Below, in pieces: positions 1-8,211 of a stretch of DNA of 64,000 nt. Numbering within the stretch: the stretch's first letter is position 1; every line of letters begins with the position of its first letter. The notes below the pieces were generated by a model. The model was not told where the DNA came from. It did not search any database and saw only the letters and a list, made by a program, of their open reading frames with translations. A program made the position numbers and the translations under genes. The DNA comes from Amycolatopsis decaplanina DSM 44594. Lineage in GTDB: Bacteria > Actinomycetota > Actinomycetes > Mycobacteriales > Pseudonocardiaceae. The stretch covers positions 248,001 to 312,000 of the forward strand of contig NZ_AOHO01000048.1 of assembly GCF_000342005.1 (NCBI RefSeq), in the 5' to 3' direction.

Positions 1-156
1 GAACATTTCCCGATTCCCTCGCCTGTTGGGCTGACCGGGTGATCCTGTCGTCCGCTCGTCAACGATATTCGACCTAACGGCGATTATGCGGTCCCTCTCG
101 GTGTGTCCTCTCTGGTTTGATTGCTGGTTCGAGGAGACGGTGCCAGAGGGGGAAGT

Positions 157-1122
157 ATGGCGGCCGACTACACCGGCCTGCTTGATGAATTGCGAGCTCT
201 GCGCAAAGGGAGGGGGGTCTTCTCCGCTGAGATCACTCAGCGGATAGGCCCCACCCTGCGCGAGCTTTGCCGCATCCAGCCGGACGACCAGGCGCCGGAG
301 ATCAGAGAGAAGCTCCTGCGGCATCTCAGTGACGTGGCGGCCTCCTTGCCCGCTGACCTGCGAGTGGCCGCCTCGGCAGCGGTCGCCCTCCATCCCGCTG
401 CTCGACACCGGTTCCTGACCGGGCGGATCACCTGGCTCGCCCAGCGGATCGGACGAGACGAGCGAACCGTCCGTCGCCGGATGGACGACGGCATCGCCCA
501 ACTCGCGGAGGTGGCGGCCCGTTGTCTCAGCGCACCGCCTCCGCCGCCGGATAACGATCAGAGCGACTTCCACGTCGAGCAGTTCAGCGCGGTCCTGATA
601 CTGGACCGTGGCGCACCGGAGGCGCTGGAGAGGCGCACGATCGTCGCCGAGCGCGACGACCTCGACCAGATCGTCGTCGCGCTCAGCCTGCCGACGGTGT
701 CCGCCGCCGAGAACAGAGACCGGGATCTGGCGGCGGAAGTCCTTTACGGCGGGACGCTCCTTCGCCGAAGGCGCCCGGTCGGCAGCCGTTTCGAGTTCGT
801 TCTCACGCTGCCGAGGCCACTCCGAGCGGGGGAACGCCACGAGTACGGGATGAGGTACCGGATTCCCGAAGGACAGGCGATGCGTGAGCACTACGTGTAC
901 ACGTCGCCCCGGCGGTGCGGCCTCTTCGATCTCCGGGTTCGGTTCGGACTCGTCGATCAACCCCTGCGGATCTGGCGAGTCGAAGAGGTATTCCATCGAG
1001 ACCTCGACGAGGAGGCCCCGACGGGTGACATCTTGCTGCCCGACAAGGCGGGCGAGCTCCGCGTCGTGTTCCGCGACCTGTTGCCTGGGTTCGGGTACGG
1101 CGTCCAATGGACGATGCCGTGA
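157..1122 (+). CDS. Conserved actinobacterial protein with HTH-like N-terminal half
   Basis: I do not recognise a named family. The 321-residue product has an all-helical first half with an HTH-like segment around residues 95-125 (WLAQRIGRDERTVRRRMDDG), then a Pro run, then a beta-rich C-terminal half ending in GFGYGVQW. A DNA-binding or ligand-sensing role is inference only. The ATG at 157 is chosen because a GAGGGGG purine run ends just upstream; a TTG at 121 would only add an atypical leader. Its stop overlaps the start of the Crp/Fnr gene, so the two are probably co-translated and may work together. Confidence 0.6.
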   Translation: MAADYTGLLDELRALRKGRGVFSAEITQRIGPTLRELCRIQPDDQAPEIREKLLRHLSDVAASLPADLRVAASAAVALHPAARHRFLTGRITWLAQRIGRDERTVRRRMDDGIAQLAEVAARCLSAPPPPPDNDQSDFHVEQFSAVLILDRGAPEALERRTIVAERDDLDQIVVALSLPTVSAAENRDRDLAAEVLYGGTLLRRRRPVGSRFEFVLTLPRPLRAGERHEYGMRYRIPEGQAMREHYVYTSPRRCGLFDLRVRFGLVDQPLRIWRVEEVFHRDLDEEAPTGDILLPDKAGELRVVFRDLLPGFGYGVQWTMP

Positions 1123-1820
1123 ACCATGGTCCGACGTGGCGGGACCCGGTACCCGAGAGCGAACCGGGCGCCTTCTGGGCGACTTTGTCGCTCGACGACC
1201 GGCGAGCGATGAGCGCCGCAGGGACACCCAGATCGGTTCCGCGCGCGGCCGAGATCTGTCGGCAAGGCCGACCGTCGTCCACCGTCCATCTCTTGTGCAC
1301 CGGCTCGGCGGAGGTGTTCCGCCAGGACGCGGACGGTATTCGCACCATCCTGGCCAGGCGAAGGCCCGGGCAGCTGATCGGTGAGATGTCGGCCGTCGAC
1401 GGATCGCCGGCCTCGGCGACGGTGCGGACGTTGTCCGCCTCGGTGTTCCTAGTGCTTCCGGCCGCCCGATTCGTGGAACTGTGTCACGCGCGGCCCGGAA
1501 TCACCTGGACCGTCCTCCGAACCGCCGTCGCCCGGTTGAGGGACAGTGACGACCAACGGCAGCAGTACCGGCTCGATGTCCGCAAGCGCACCATTCTCTG
1601 CCTGCTCTCGATCGCCGAGGACGCTCGTTCCGAGGACACTCACTCCCGCGTGCCGGTCACGCTCACACAGCAGCAACTCGCCGACATGGTGCCCGCGTCC
1701 CTGCCCTCGGTGACTCGGATCCTGGAGGATCTCCGTGACGTCGGCGCGCTTCACACCGGCAGGGGCCGGATGGTCATCGAAACCGACCGGCTGCGTTCGC
1801 TCGTCCGGCCTGGTTCATGA
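1107..1820 (+). CDS. Crp/Fnr family transcriptional regulator
   Basis: 237 residues, the usual length for this family. The first half is a cyclic-nucleotide-binding-type beta-roll (GSAEVFRQDADGIRTIL, then RRPGQLIGEMSAVDGSPASATV with the GE..-G-.A-like phosphate cassette). A Crp-type winged helix follows at the C terminus (LTQQQLADMVPASLPSVTRI). No Fe-S cysteine cluster is evident, so a small-molecule ligand is more likely than oxygen sensing. The start ATG lies inside the previous gene (16-nt overlap), implying translational coupling. It could regulate the neighbouring operon that starts at about 2.3 kb, but nothing in the sequence proves this. Confidence 0.85.
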   Translation: MDDAVNHGPTWRDPVPESEPGAFWATLSLDDRRAMSAAGTPRSVPRAAEICRQGRPSSTVHLLCTGSAEVFRQDADGIRTILARRRPGQLIGEMSAVDGSPASATVRTLSASVFLVLPAARFVELCHARPGITWTVLRTAVARLRDSDDQRQQYRLDVRKRTILCLLSIAEDARSEDTHSRVPVTLTQQQLADMVPASLPSVTRILEDLRDVGALHTGRGRMVIETDRLRSLVRPGS

Positions 1821-1957
1821 ATTCTCCGTTCCGCATCATCTGATGTGGAACGCGGCCGCTCGCTGTCATAAATTCTTCTCATTGAGTTGATCCAATGATT
1901 CGACGAGGCCTGCGGCTCGAATAATACGGATCTCCGACTCTTCCGTGAGGTGAATCG

Positions 1958-2047
1958 GTGAAGGTCATGTGCGGTGCGAATGTGGTGCTCAAGTTGTGTG
2001 TGTTTTCGCTATTCGTCGGACTTCTCATCGGGGTTTCTCTCGGTTGA
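1958..2047 (+). CDS. Putative 29-residue hydrophobic peptide
   Basis: A GTG-initiated ORF of 29 residues sits behind a GAGGTGA SD. The peptide starts MKVMCGANVVLK and continues with a hydrophobic run rich in Leu, Val, Phe and Ile, ending in LIGVSLG. It could be a single-pass membrane peptide or a leader. It is too short for statistical support; the call rests on the ribosome-binding site and the hydrophobic pattern. Confidence 0.35.
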   Translation: MKVMCGANVVLKLCVFSLFVGLLIGVSLG

Positions 2048-2096
2048 CCACCCGGCATGCCTGGACCGGCGAAAACAGAGGGGAGGTGACAACTCG

Positions 2097-2144
2097 ATGG
2101 AGCCGCATCTGCTGCTCGTGCTGATGAGCGTTCTGTTCGGCTGA
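2097..2144 (+). CDS. Putative 15-residue hydrophobic peptide
   Basis: The ORF encodes MEPHLLLVLMSVLFG and is preceded by GGGGAGGTGAC with 5-7 nt spacing, one of the best SD sequences in this part of the window. Like the mini-ORF 50 nt upstream it is hydrophobic and ends in Gly. It may be a leader, a small membrane peptide or chance. It lies about 200 nt before the conflict-type operon. Confidence 0.3.
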   Translation: MEPHLLLVLMSVLFG

Positions 2145-2342
2145 TGGGACCAGGAGGCGGCCGGCTCGAGGGGGGTCGGCCGCGCCTGGCCCGGAGGGCA
2201 GATATTTGTCCACTTTTTGTCACTTTCTTCGGTCACGTCACCTTGTTGTCCTGATTCTGTCCTTGTATCGAGGGCTTCGGCCTTTGAAACTTGCCGCCAG
2301 TTGCAGGAGAAATCGTGCGAGTGGAGTCAAAAGTTGGTCTTC

Positions 2343-3059
2343 ATGAACCAATCGGAACCGCCGGTCACCGAGTATCGATCCATCGTGCTCGTCGACGTGG
2401 AGGGTTCGACCAAGCTGCTCGACCCGGCTCAGATGGAAGCCAGAAAGGCGCTTTACGAGATCCTCGACGCAGCTTTCGAACAGGCGGGGGTGAGTGAGCG
2501 CCACCAGGTCAGGGAGGATCGAGGTGACGGCGTCATGGTCCTCGTCGACTCGGCGGTTCCCAAGATCCACCTGGCCGGGACGTTCCTCGGGCAACTCGTC
2601 AGGTCCTTGGAGGAACACAACCGATCCAACGCGCTCTCGGACTGGCTGCGACTCAGGATCGCTCTCCACGTCGGCGAGATCCACCGTGATCGGCACGGTT
2701 ACGGCGGCGACGCGCTCAATTCGGCGTTCCGCCTGCTTGATGCTGAAGAGTTGAAGACCCGTTTCAAGGAGCTTCAGCGGGCCCAATGCGTGGTCATCGC
2801 TTCGGAACGTCTCTTCCACGATGTCATCCGCCATCACCCCGATGAGACCGACGCGGCGCAGTACCAGGAGATCACCGTCGCGAGAATCGGCAAACCCGCA
2901 TGGGTCCGGGTTCCCGGTTTCGCCCGTCCCCCTGGGAGTCCGGCGCCGGAGAAGAAGGCCGACGGCCCGGGTGGGTCGAAGACCGCGGGCATGACCGCCA
3001 ACACGCTGTTCGCAGGCCCGGTCACCGCCCATCGTGACTTCGTCATCAACAACGACTGA
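2343..3059 (+). CDS. Class III nucleotide cyclase homologue, first gene of the triad operon
   Basis: 238 residues. A class III adenylate/guanylate cyclase-type fold runs from about residue 8 to 190. It keeps both metal-binding Asp regions (VLVDVEGSTKLL and EDRGDGVMVLV) and a late NSAFRL motif with the Asn-x3-Arg of active enzymes, so catalysis is plausible though unproven. The C-terminal tail is low-complexity and ends in NTLFAGPVTAHRDFVINND, which resembles a segment near the N terminus of the next protein. Cyclase-like domains joined to short adaptor tails are common in actinobacterial conflict systems. The start ATG 2343 is taken because homology begins directly after it; its SD is weak. 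Confidence 0.75.
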   Translation: MNQSEPPVTEYRSIVLVDVEGSTKLLDPAQMEARKALYEILDAAFEQAGVSERHQVREDRGDGVMVLVDSAVPKIHLAGTFLGQLVRSLEEHNRSNALSDWLRLRIALHVGEIHRDRHGYGGDALNSAFRLLDAEELKTRFKELQRAQCVVIASERLFHDVIRHHPDETDAAQYQEITVARIGKPAWVRVPGFARPPGSPAPEKKADGPGGSKTAGMTANTLFAGPVTAHRDFVINND

Positions 3060-3072
3060 TCCGCGGAAAACC

Positions 3073-5226
3073 ATGGAAACGACAGAGAGTGGCGAAAACC
3101 TGCCGCCCGACACCGGCGGGTACGGCGAGGCTCCGGAGGCGGAAAACGACTCCGGACAGCCTCGGACCAAGGAGGACGCTCTCCGCGCCTTGAAAGGCGA
3201 AGGCCCGGATTGGGAGGACAGCGATCGTTCACAGGCGATCATCAACGAGTGGATCGGACGGTCCCGCGGTCACGGCGACACGACGATCAACTACTTCGCC
3301 GCCGAGGTGCACGCGGGCCGCGACTTCATCATCGGTGGTGCCGGCGAGAGCCGGAAGCGAAGCTCCGGCGCGACCCTCGTTGCGATCGACGTCGCCGAGA
3401 TCGCCGAGTACACGGTGGCGTTCGTCGAACCGGCGGGCTTCAGGCGGGCGATGAGGGTGCTCCACCAAAAGCGCGTCGTCACCCTCGCCACCTCCGAGGG
3501 GCTCGGCCAGCGCACGGCGGCCTTGGAACTGCTGCGGCGAGCGCTCGGCGTCGACGAACCGGCCTTGTACAAGCTGGACGCACTGGAGGTCCTGGGGGAC
3601 CGGACCTGGGTTCCGCCGTATGACGCGGCCGGGTATCTCGTCCCGCGGGACGACGCCTCGTTGCGGCTGCTCAGCGAGACGTGGTTCGACGCCGTTTCCA
3701 AAAGGCTGGAGACGGCCGGTGCCTACTTGGTCGTGCTCACCGAACCGCTCAGCCATGAGCTGGCTCAGGCCACTTGGCGTACGGACTTCGTGGTCGAGAA
3801 CCTCGCGGCACCGTATTCCTTCGACGTGGTCACGGAACGTTTGTGCCGTACAGGTCTGTTCGAGCGGGAGGTGATCAAGCGGCAGCTGACCGAGGCGGGT
3901 GCCAGGCCGTTGCTGGATGCCCGGCCGAAACCGCAGTTCGCCGTCGATTTCGCCGCCGAGGTCATCAGGGTCGTCAGCGACGGTGGCGATCTGCGCGACG
4001 CGGTCGCGAGGCTCGACAGGCCCGGGGAACTGGTCCGGGAGTGGTTCTCCGAACACAAGAGGCACGACCAGCTGGCGTTCGTGTTCGCGGTCGCCGTACT
4101 CGAGGGAAGCAGCTACCTCACGCTTTCCGACGCCGCGGCGCAACTCTTCACCAGACTTCCCGACGCACCCGACGAAGAGCCGATGCACTTCCGGGGGACG
4201 CTGCGGAAAGACCATCCCTGGATCGAGCTCGAAGCCGGCGATGGGCTGGGAGCCGCGGAGCTGGTGAAATTTCGTAACCCGCGTTTACAGCCGGTAGTGC
4301 TCACCCACATCTGGTACGAGTACGACATGTACCGGCCGGTACTTCTGGCCTGGTTGAAGAACCTGTGCGGACACCAGGACGTCGAAGTGCGTGCCAGAGC
4401 CGGGACGGCTGTCGGAATCATCGCGTCAGGCGATCTCCAGCACGCGATGCACCGGTATCTCAGGCCATGGGCACGGAGCAAAACGGCTCAGCTCAGACAG
4501 AGCATCGCCTTGGCACTGAGTGTCGTCGGTGCGCTGTCCGAGCACACCGACGCCATCTGGACCTTGTTGCAGGACTGGGCCGAAGCACCAGAGAACGTTT
4601 ACGAACGGCGTATGGCCTCGACGGCAGGACTGGTGGCCGGCAGCCCCTGGGGCCTGGACGACCCGAGCAGGGCGCTGGGCGTCCTGCAGCGTCTGGCGGA
4701 GGACGACGACTGGGATTCCTTGGAGGTCATCGCCGTGGGGATCCTGCACCTCCTCGACGATGGCTCCTTCACTGAGGTTCTCGGGGCACTGCTCGCCTGG
4801 ACCGCTCGGCAGGACGAGAGTGCGCTGGTGGAGAAGGGACTGGTGGCGTTCACTTTCGCCGCCAGGAACCCGGCGAGCCGCGCCGAGCCGGAAAAGACGG
4901 TGGTCCCAGTCCGGCGGCCCGGGCTGCCGACGTTGCTCGCGAACGCGGTGAACGCGCCGAGGGAGCTCGCCGAGCTTTGGGCGAGGGCTCTGGCCAACGC
5001 CCAGGTCAGGCCTATGGCGTTGGACGCGTTGCGCGAGTGGCTGAGGCTGGCGGATCGTGATCCGAGCGTCTTCCGGGCGGTCCGGAACCAGATTCTCACG
5101 GTCGCCGGTCTCAGCGACTTGGACTGTGAGCGCCTCGAGTACCACCTCGAACAGTGGGCCGATTCCGAAGGGGATCCCTCCACTTCCGCCTTCGAAATCC
5201 TGCGCGAGCTATCTGTACCCGCTTGA
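3073..5226 (+). CDS. STAND-like protein with degenerate P-loop and HEAT-like repeats
   Basis: 717 residues. An acidic, disordered N terminus (about 1-60) leads into TINYFAAEVHAGRDFIIGG. A P-loop-NTPase-like region follows: VVTLATSEGLGQRTAALELL aligns with a Walker A loop but has Gln-Arg where Gly-Lys is expected, and AYLVVLTEP looks like a later core strand. The C-terminal half (about 420-700) is made of helical pairs such as VRARAGTAVGII, consistent with HEAT/ARM repeats. It is probably a non-hydrolysing or atypical scaffold or sensor. ATG 3073 is preferred; an ATG at 3034 overlapping the cyclase gene by 26 nt is possible. Confidence 0.6.
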   Translation: METTESGENLPPDTGGYGEAPEAENDSGQPRTKEDALRALKGEGPDWEDSDRSQAIINEWIGRSRGHGDTTINYFAAEVHAGRDFIIGGAGESRKRSSGATLVAIDVAEIAEYTVAFVEPAGFRRAMRVLHQKRVVTLATSEGLGQRTAALELLRRALGVDEPALYKLDALEVLGDRTWVPPYDAAGYLVPRDDASLRLLSETWFDAVSKRLETAGAYLVVLTEPLSHELAQATWRTDFVVENLAAPYSFDVVTERLCRTGLFEREVIKRQLTEAGARPLLDARPKPQFAVDFAAEVIRVVSDGGDLRDAVARLDRPGELVREWFSEHKRHDQLAFVFAVAVLEGSSYLTLSDAAAQLFTRLPDAPDEEPMHFRGTLRKDHPWIELEAGDGLGAAELVKFRNPRLQPVVLTHIWYEYDMYRPVLLAWLKNLCGHQDVEVRARAGTAVGIIASGDLQHAMHRYLRPWARSKTAQLRQSIALALSVVGALSEHTDAIWTLLQDWAEAPENVYERRMASTAGLVAGSPWGLDDPSRALGVLQRLAEDDDWDSLEVIAVGILHLLDDGSFTEVLGALLAWTARQDESALVEKGLVAFTFAARNPASRAEPEKTVVPVRRPGLPTLLANAVNAPRELAELWARALANAQVRPMALDALREWLRLADRDPSVFRAVRNQILTVAGLSDLDCERLEYHLEQWADSEGDPSTSAFEILRELSVPA

Positions 5227-5237
5227 ACGGAGCCTTC

Positions 5238-6227
5238 ATGCCCCCCGTGACCTACGACCCGATTCTCGAGCTTCGCGAGCTTCCCCGGTTCAGGGTCTTC
5301 ACCCCCATCGCCGCGCCACGGCTCGGGACCAGCCTCGTGCTGGAGCCTGAAGAAGGGCCGCCCCTCGTGATCGCCGCCGGCGATCGCGTTCCCGAAGCCC
5401 GGCTCGGCAAGTACCACCGTTCGTACCTCATCGACCTCGGCAACTACGGACTCAGGTTGGAGGAGCGGGTTCCCAGTGCGGATCCCTCGTTCCAGTTCGC
5501 CGCGACCGTCAGCTTCACCTGCCGGGTACACAACCCCGCGGAGATCGCGAAGCGCAGAGTGCGGGACATGACCGGATCGCTCAGGCTTCAGATGGCCAGG
5601 CTGATGCGGCAGGTCGCCCGCGAATACGACATCTCGGAGTTCAACCAAGCCGAGGCCGCGCTGAACGCGCACTTGGAGAAATTCACCGGAGACGCCGCCG
5701 TCTACCTGGGTGGCTATCTCGTCGAGCTCCACGCCGGTGGCGCTGTCGAGCAGAGCAGCGCGGAGTTCCACGACACGAGCCGCGCGATCAGGATGGATCG
5801 GATGCGACGCGAGCCGATGGCCGATGTCGTCCGCGGCGGTCGTGATGAGATGTACGCCCAGTGGCTCGCCAAACGTGGTGGGGACCCGTCGCAGTTGCTG
5901 GAGTTCGAAGCGACCGCGAGAGCTGATGAAGCCGAGCTGATGCTGAGGACGATGAAGGCTCTTGAGCCCAGCGAAGGCGCCGAGCCGTTCGCTTTCCGAG
6001 AGGAACGGAAGAAGCTGACCGCCAGGCTGCTCGGTGAGCCGATCGAGGAACGCCCCAAGAAACGTAAGTCTCGGCTGGCCGGTTCTCTCGCACCCGTGGT
6101 TGACCAGGCACCCGACGAACAGGTGCGTTCGCAGTCCGGTCAACCGGAAGCCCCTGAGCCGGAGAAGGCGGTGAACCGGGTCCGTGGCCTGGGACCAAGG
6201 CCGGAACGATCCGATCCGGACGCTTGA
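5238..6227 (+). CDS. SPFH/band-7-like protein of the triad operon
   Basis: 329 residues. The central part (about 75-170) has an SPFH-like pattern: a beta-rich lead-in (FQFAATVSFTCRVHNPAEI), then helices with RLMRQVAREYDISEFNQAEAALN and a closing strand YLGGYLVELH. A charged helical segment follows, and then a long basic and acidic tail (ERPKKRKSRLAG) that is probably disordered. There is no clear transmembrane (TM) helix, so it would act in the cytoplasm or at the membrane surface, perhaps as an oligomeric platform. GGAG lies 5 nt before the ATG. The family assignment comes from pattern only. Confidence 0.55.
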   Translation: MPPVTYDPILELRELPRFRVFTPIAAPRLGTSLVLEPEEGPPLVIAAGDRVPEARLGKYHRSYLIDLGNYGLRLEERVPSADPSFQFAATVSFTCRVHNPAEIAKRRVRDMTGSLRLQMARLMRQVAREYDISEFNQAEAALNAHLEKFTGDAAVYLGGYLVELHAGGAVEQSSAEFHDTSRAIRMDRMRREPMADVVRGGRDEMYAQWLAKRGGDPSQLLEFEATARADEAELMLRTMKALEPSEGAEPFAFREERKKLTARLLGEPIEERPKKRKSRLAGSLAPVVDQAPDEQVRSQSGQPEAPEPEKAVNRVRGLGPRPERSDPDA

Positions 6228-6237
6228 GGGAGCGAAC

Positions 6238-7266
6238 GTGGAGGTAGTCGCGTCCGAGAGTTCGGGTACCGCGTACTGGCAATGGCAGGAGCAGGGGGTC
6301 CAGGCGCTGGGTGTCTGGACCGAACGGAAGGCGGGTGCGGGTGAGGACGCGGAACCTCTGCTGATTCATCGAAATCACGCTGCCGAAGGCCTCATCGCGG
6401 TTTTCGACGGCGCGGGTGGAGCGGGTTCGGCGGGTGCGGGACTGACGCCGGACGGCCGCGAACGGACGGGCGCCTGGGTCGGCTCACGAACGGCCAGAGC
6501 AGCAACGGAAGAGTGGTACGTGCGTGTCGCCGAGGATTACGCGGACCTCGACGCTGCCGGTCTGAAGAGCTTGCTCGACCTTCGGCTCGGTCAGATGGCC
6601 ATCGGGAATCCCAGCAAGCTGGGCGGCAGCATGCGGCGGACCTTGCCGACGACCCTCGCGTCGATTCGTTACGAGGTCGGTGACGACGCCGTCCGCTGGC
6701 AGGTCTTCTGGGCAGGGGACTCGCGTTGCTACCTGCTTGAAGAGTCCGGGCTGCAGCAACTGTCGCTCGACGACACCGACTCGGCCGACGCACTGACCCT
6801 GCTCATCGAAGACCCGCCGATGACGAACCTGGTTTCCGCGGACAGGCAGTTCGTGGTCAACTCCGCGCACGGAGGCGCACGGACACCCTGTGTGCTGCTC
6901 TGTGCGACAGACGGCTTCTTCGGATACGTGCGCGGCCCGGCCGACTTCGAGTACTTCTTGTTGAGGTCGTTGAGCACCGCGGTAGACCTCGACCACTGGG
7001 CGAGCAACCTTATCGAGACGGTGTGCTCGTACACGGGGGATGACGCTTCTCTTTCCTTGGTGGCCTTGGGTTTCCGTGACTTCGAAGACCTGCGCGGCCA
7101 GTATGCCGCGCGGCTCGGCCTGGTGAGGGCCGAGTTCTGGGAGCCGTTGCGGGCGGCGGAGGCGGGGACGGATAGGGAGTGTTTCGTCGCTGCCCGCAAA
7201 GGTTCCTGGGAGCGCTACAGGTCCGGTTACGAACGCCGGATGCCGTTCAAGGAGGAAGACCGATGA
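6238..7266 (+). CDS. PP2C-family Ser/Thr phosphatase (triad member)
   Basis: 342 residues. PP2C (PPM) metal-binding motifs appear in order: FDGAGG at residues 56-61, AGDSR at 159-163, CATDGFF at 222-228 and GDDAS at 267-271. The metal-ligand aspartates are therefore all present, and activity is likely. The GTG start is supported by GAGGGAG upstream. The gene ends with ATGA overlapping the kinase gene, so phosphatase and kinase are translated as a pair. It would reverse phosphorylation by the neighbouring kinase, the usual logic of PP2C-kinase-vWA triads. The last 60 residues are helical and unassigned. Confidence 0.85.
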   Translation: MEVVASESSGTAYWQWQEQGVQALGVWTERKAGAGEDAEPLLIHRNHAAEGLIAVFDGAGGAGSAGAGLTPDGRERTGAWVGSRTARAATEEWYVRVAEDYADLDAAGLKSLLDLRLGQMAIGNPSKLGGSMRRTLPTTLASIRYEVGDDAVRWQVFWAGDSRCYLLEESGLQQLSLDDTDSADALTLLIEDPPMTNLVSADRQFVVNSAHGGARTPCVLLCATDGFFGYVRGPADFEYFLLRSLSTAVDLDHWASNLIETVCSYTGDDASLSLVALGFRDFEDLRGQYAARLGLVRAEFWEPLRAAEAGTDRECFVAARKGSWERYRSGYERRMPFKEEDR

Positions 7267-8195
7267 AGCAAGGCGACAGCCTGAACGGCTATCGGGTCGT
7301 CACCAAGCCGACCAACGACGGAGCCGGAAAGTGCCTCTGGGCCTTCGCGGAACGTGACGGGCATGAGTACTTCATCAAGGAGTTCCTTGATCCGAAACGT
7401 CCTGGTCGCAACTCGATGGGCGATGAAGAGTCCAAGCGGCTCCGGAGGAAGCAGTGCGAGGAGTTCGAGTGCAGGCACTGGGCGGTGATCAACAATCTCG
7501 ACCCGACCGATCCCTACGCCGGCAACTTGGTCACGGCACTCGACTTCTTCTGTGTGGGAACCAAGTACTACAAGGTGACGGCTCGAATGAGGCCGGTGCC
7601 GATGCCCCCGCCGGAAGCACTTTCGACTCAGCAGAAGGTCGTACTGCTCGGAACGCTCGGTGACAGTCTGGCCCTGCTTCACCGCCAGAACATCGTGCAC
7701 GGTGATCTCAAGCCGGACAATGTGCTCTTGCACCGGCCGCCGCGTAGCGACCTCTACACCGCGAAGCTCATAGACTTCGACGACGCCTACCTCTCGGGTT
7801 CGCCACCGGATCGCGACACGATCGGTGGAGACGCGGGCTATGCCTCCCCGGAACTGCTGCGCTACTTGAAGGATGACCCGTCGATCCGGCCGGTCCAGTT
7901 GACCACTGCCGCGGACATGTTCGCCTTCGGCTTGATGCTGCACGGATACCTCACCGGAGCGCCACCCGGGTTCGTCGGTGCCCACGGATCCGTCGCGGAA
8001 GCGGTCAACGCCGGAGCGGATGTCCGGCTCGACACCAAGCTGGGCGACCGGGCGAGAGCCTTGATCCAGGCCCTGCTCGGGGCCGATCCCGGCTCCAGGC
8101 CGACGGCAGCGGACGTTCTGCTCGCGCTCAATGACAAGTCCCTTGTGGACATCAAACGGTCTCGATTGCGGATCAACGTTTCCGCGAATCGTTAG
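7263..8195 (+). CDS. Ser/Thr protein kinase with DFD in place of DFG (triad member)
   Basis: 310 residues forming a single soluble kinase domain. Visible motifs are the beta-3 lysine in YFIKEF (K39), catalytic loop HGDLKPDN (146-153), LIDFDDAYLSG where DFD replaces DFG (171-173), and the activation-segment end GYASPE (192-197). HGD instead of HRD marks a non-RD kinase. DFD is unusual but keeps the magnesium-binding Asp, so it may still be active. There is no glycine-rich loop of the classic type near the N terminus. An excellent SD (AAGGAGG) precedes the ATG, which overlaps the phosphatase stop. Its substrates are probably encoded in the same operon. Confidence 0.85.
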   Translation: MKQGDSLNGYRVVTKPTNDGAGKCLWAFAERDGHEYFIKEFLDPKRPGRNSMGDEESKRLRRKQCEEFECRHWAVINNLDPTDPYAGNLVTALDFFCVGTKYYKVTARMRPVPMPPPEALSTQQKVVLLGTLGDSLALLHRQNIVHGDLKPDNVLLHRPPRSDLYTAKLIDFDDAYLSGSPPDRDTIGGDAGYASPELLRYLKDDPSIRPVQLTTAADMFAFGLMLHGYLTGAPPGFVGAHGSVAEAVNAGADVRLDTKLGDRARALIQALLGADPGSRPTAADVLLALNDKSLVDIKRSRLRINVSANR

Positions 8196-8211
8196 AGAGA
8201 AGGCGATCTCC

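Larger units (their letters stand above)
1821..2342. other. Gene-poor stretch with two tiny ORFs, a weak hairpin and tandem TTTGTC motifs
   Basis: This 520-nt gap is visibly less GC-rich than its surroundings. It holds two mini-ORFs behind good SD sequences (listed separately). An imperfect GC hairpin lies around 2151-2190 and has no T-tract. Two near-identical TTTGTC(C)ACTTT units sit head to tail at 2205-2226, about 120 nt before the cyclase-like gene. The tandem units could be an operator or an upstream promoter element for the operon. No conventional gene is evident here. Confidence 0.45.

Noticed and set aside
4599..6143. 514-codon minus-strand frame across the STAND-like and SPFH-like genes
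   Set aside because: It spans two well-supported plus-strand genes and their junction; composition is typical of a shadow frame.
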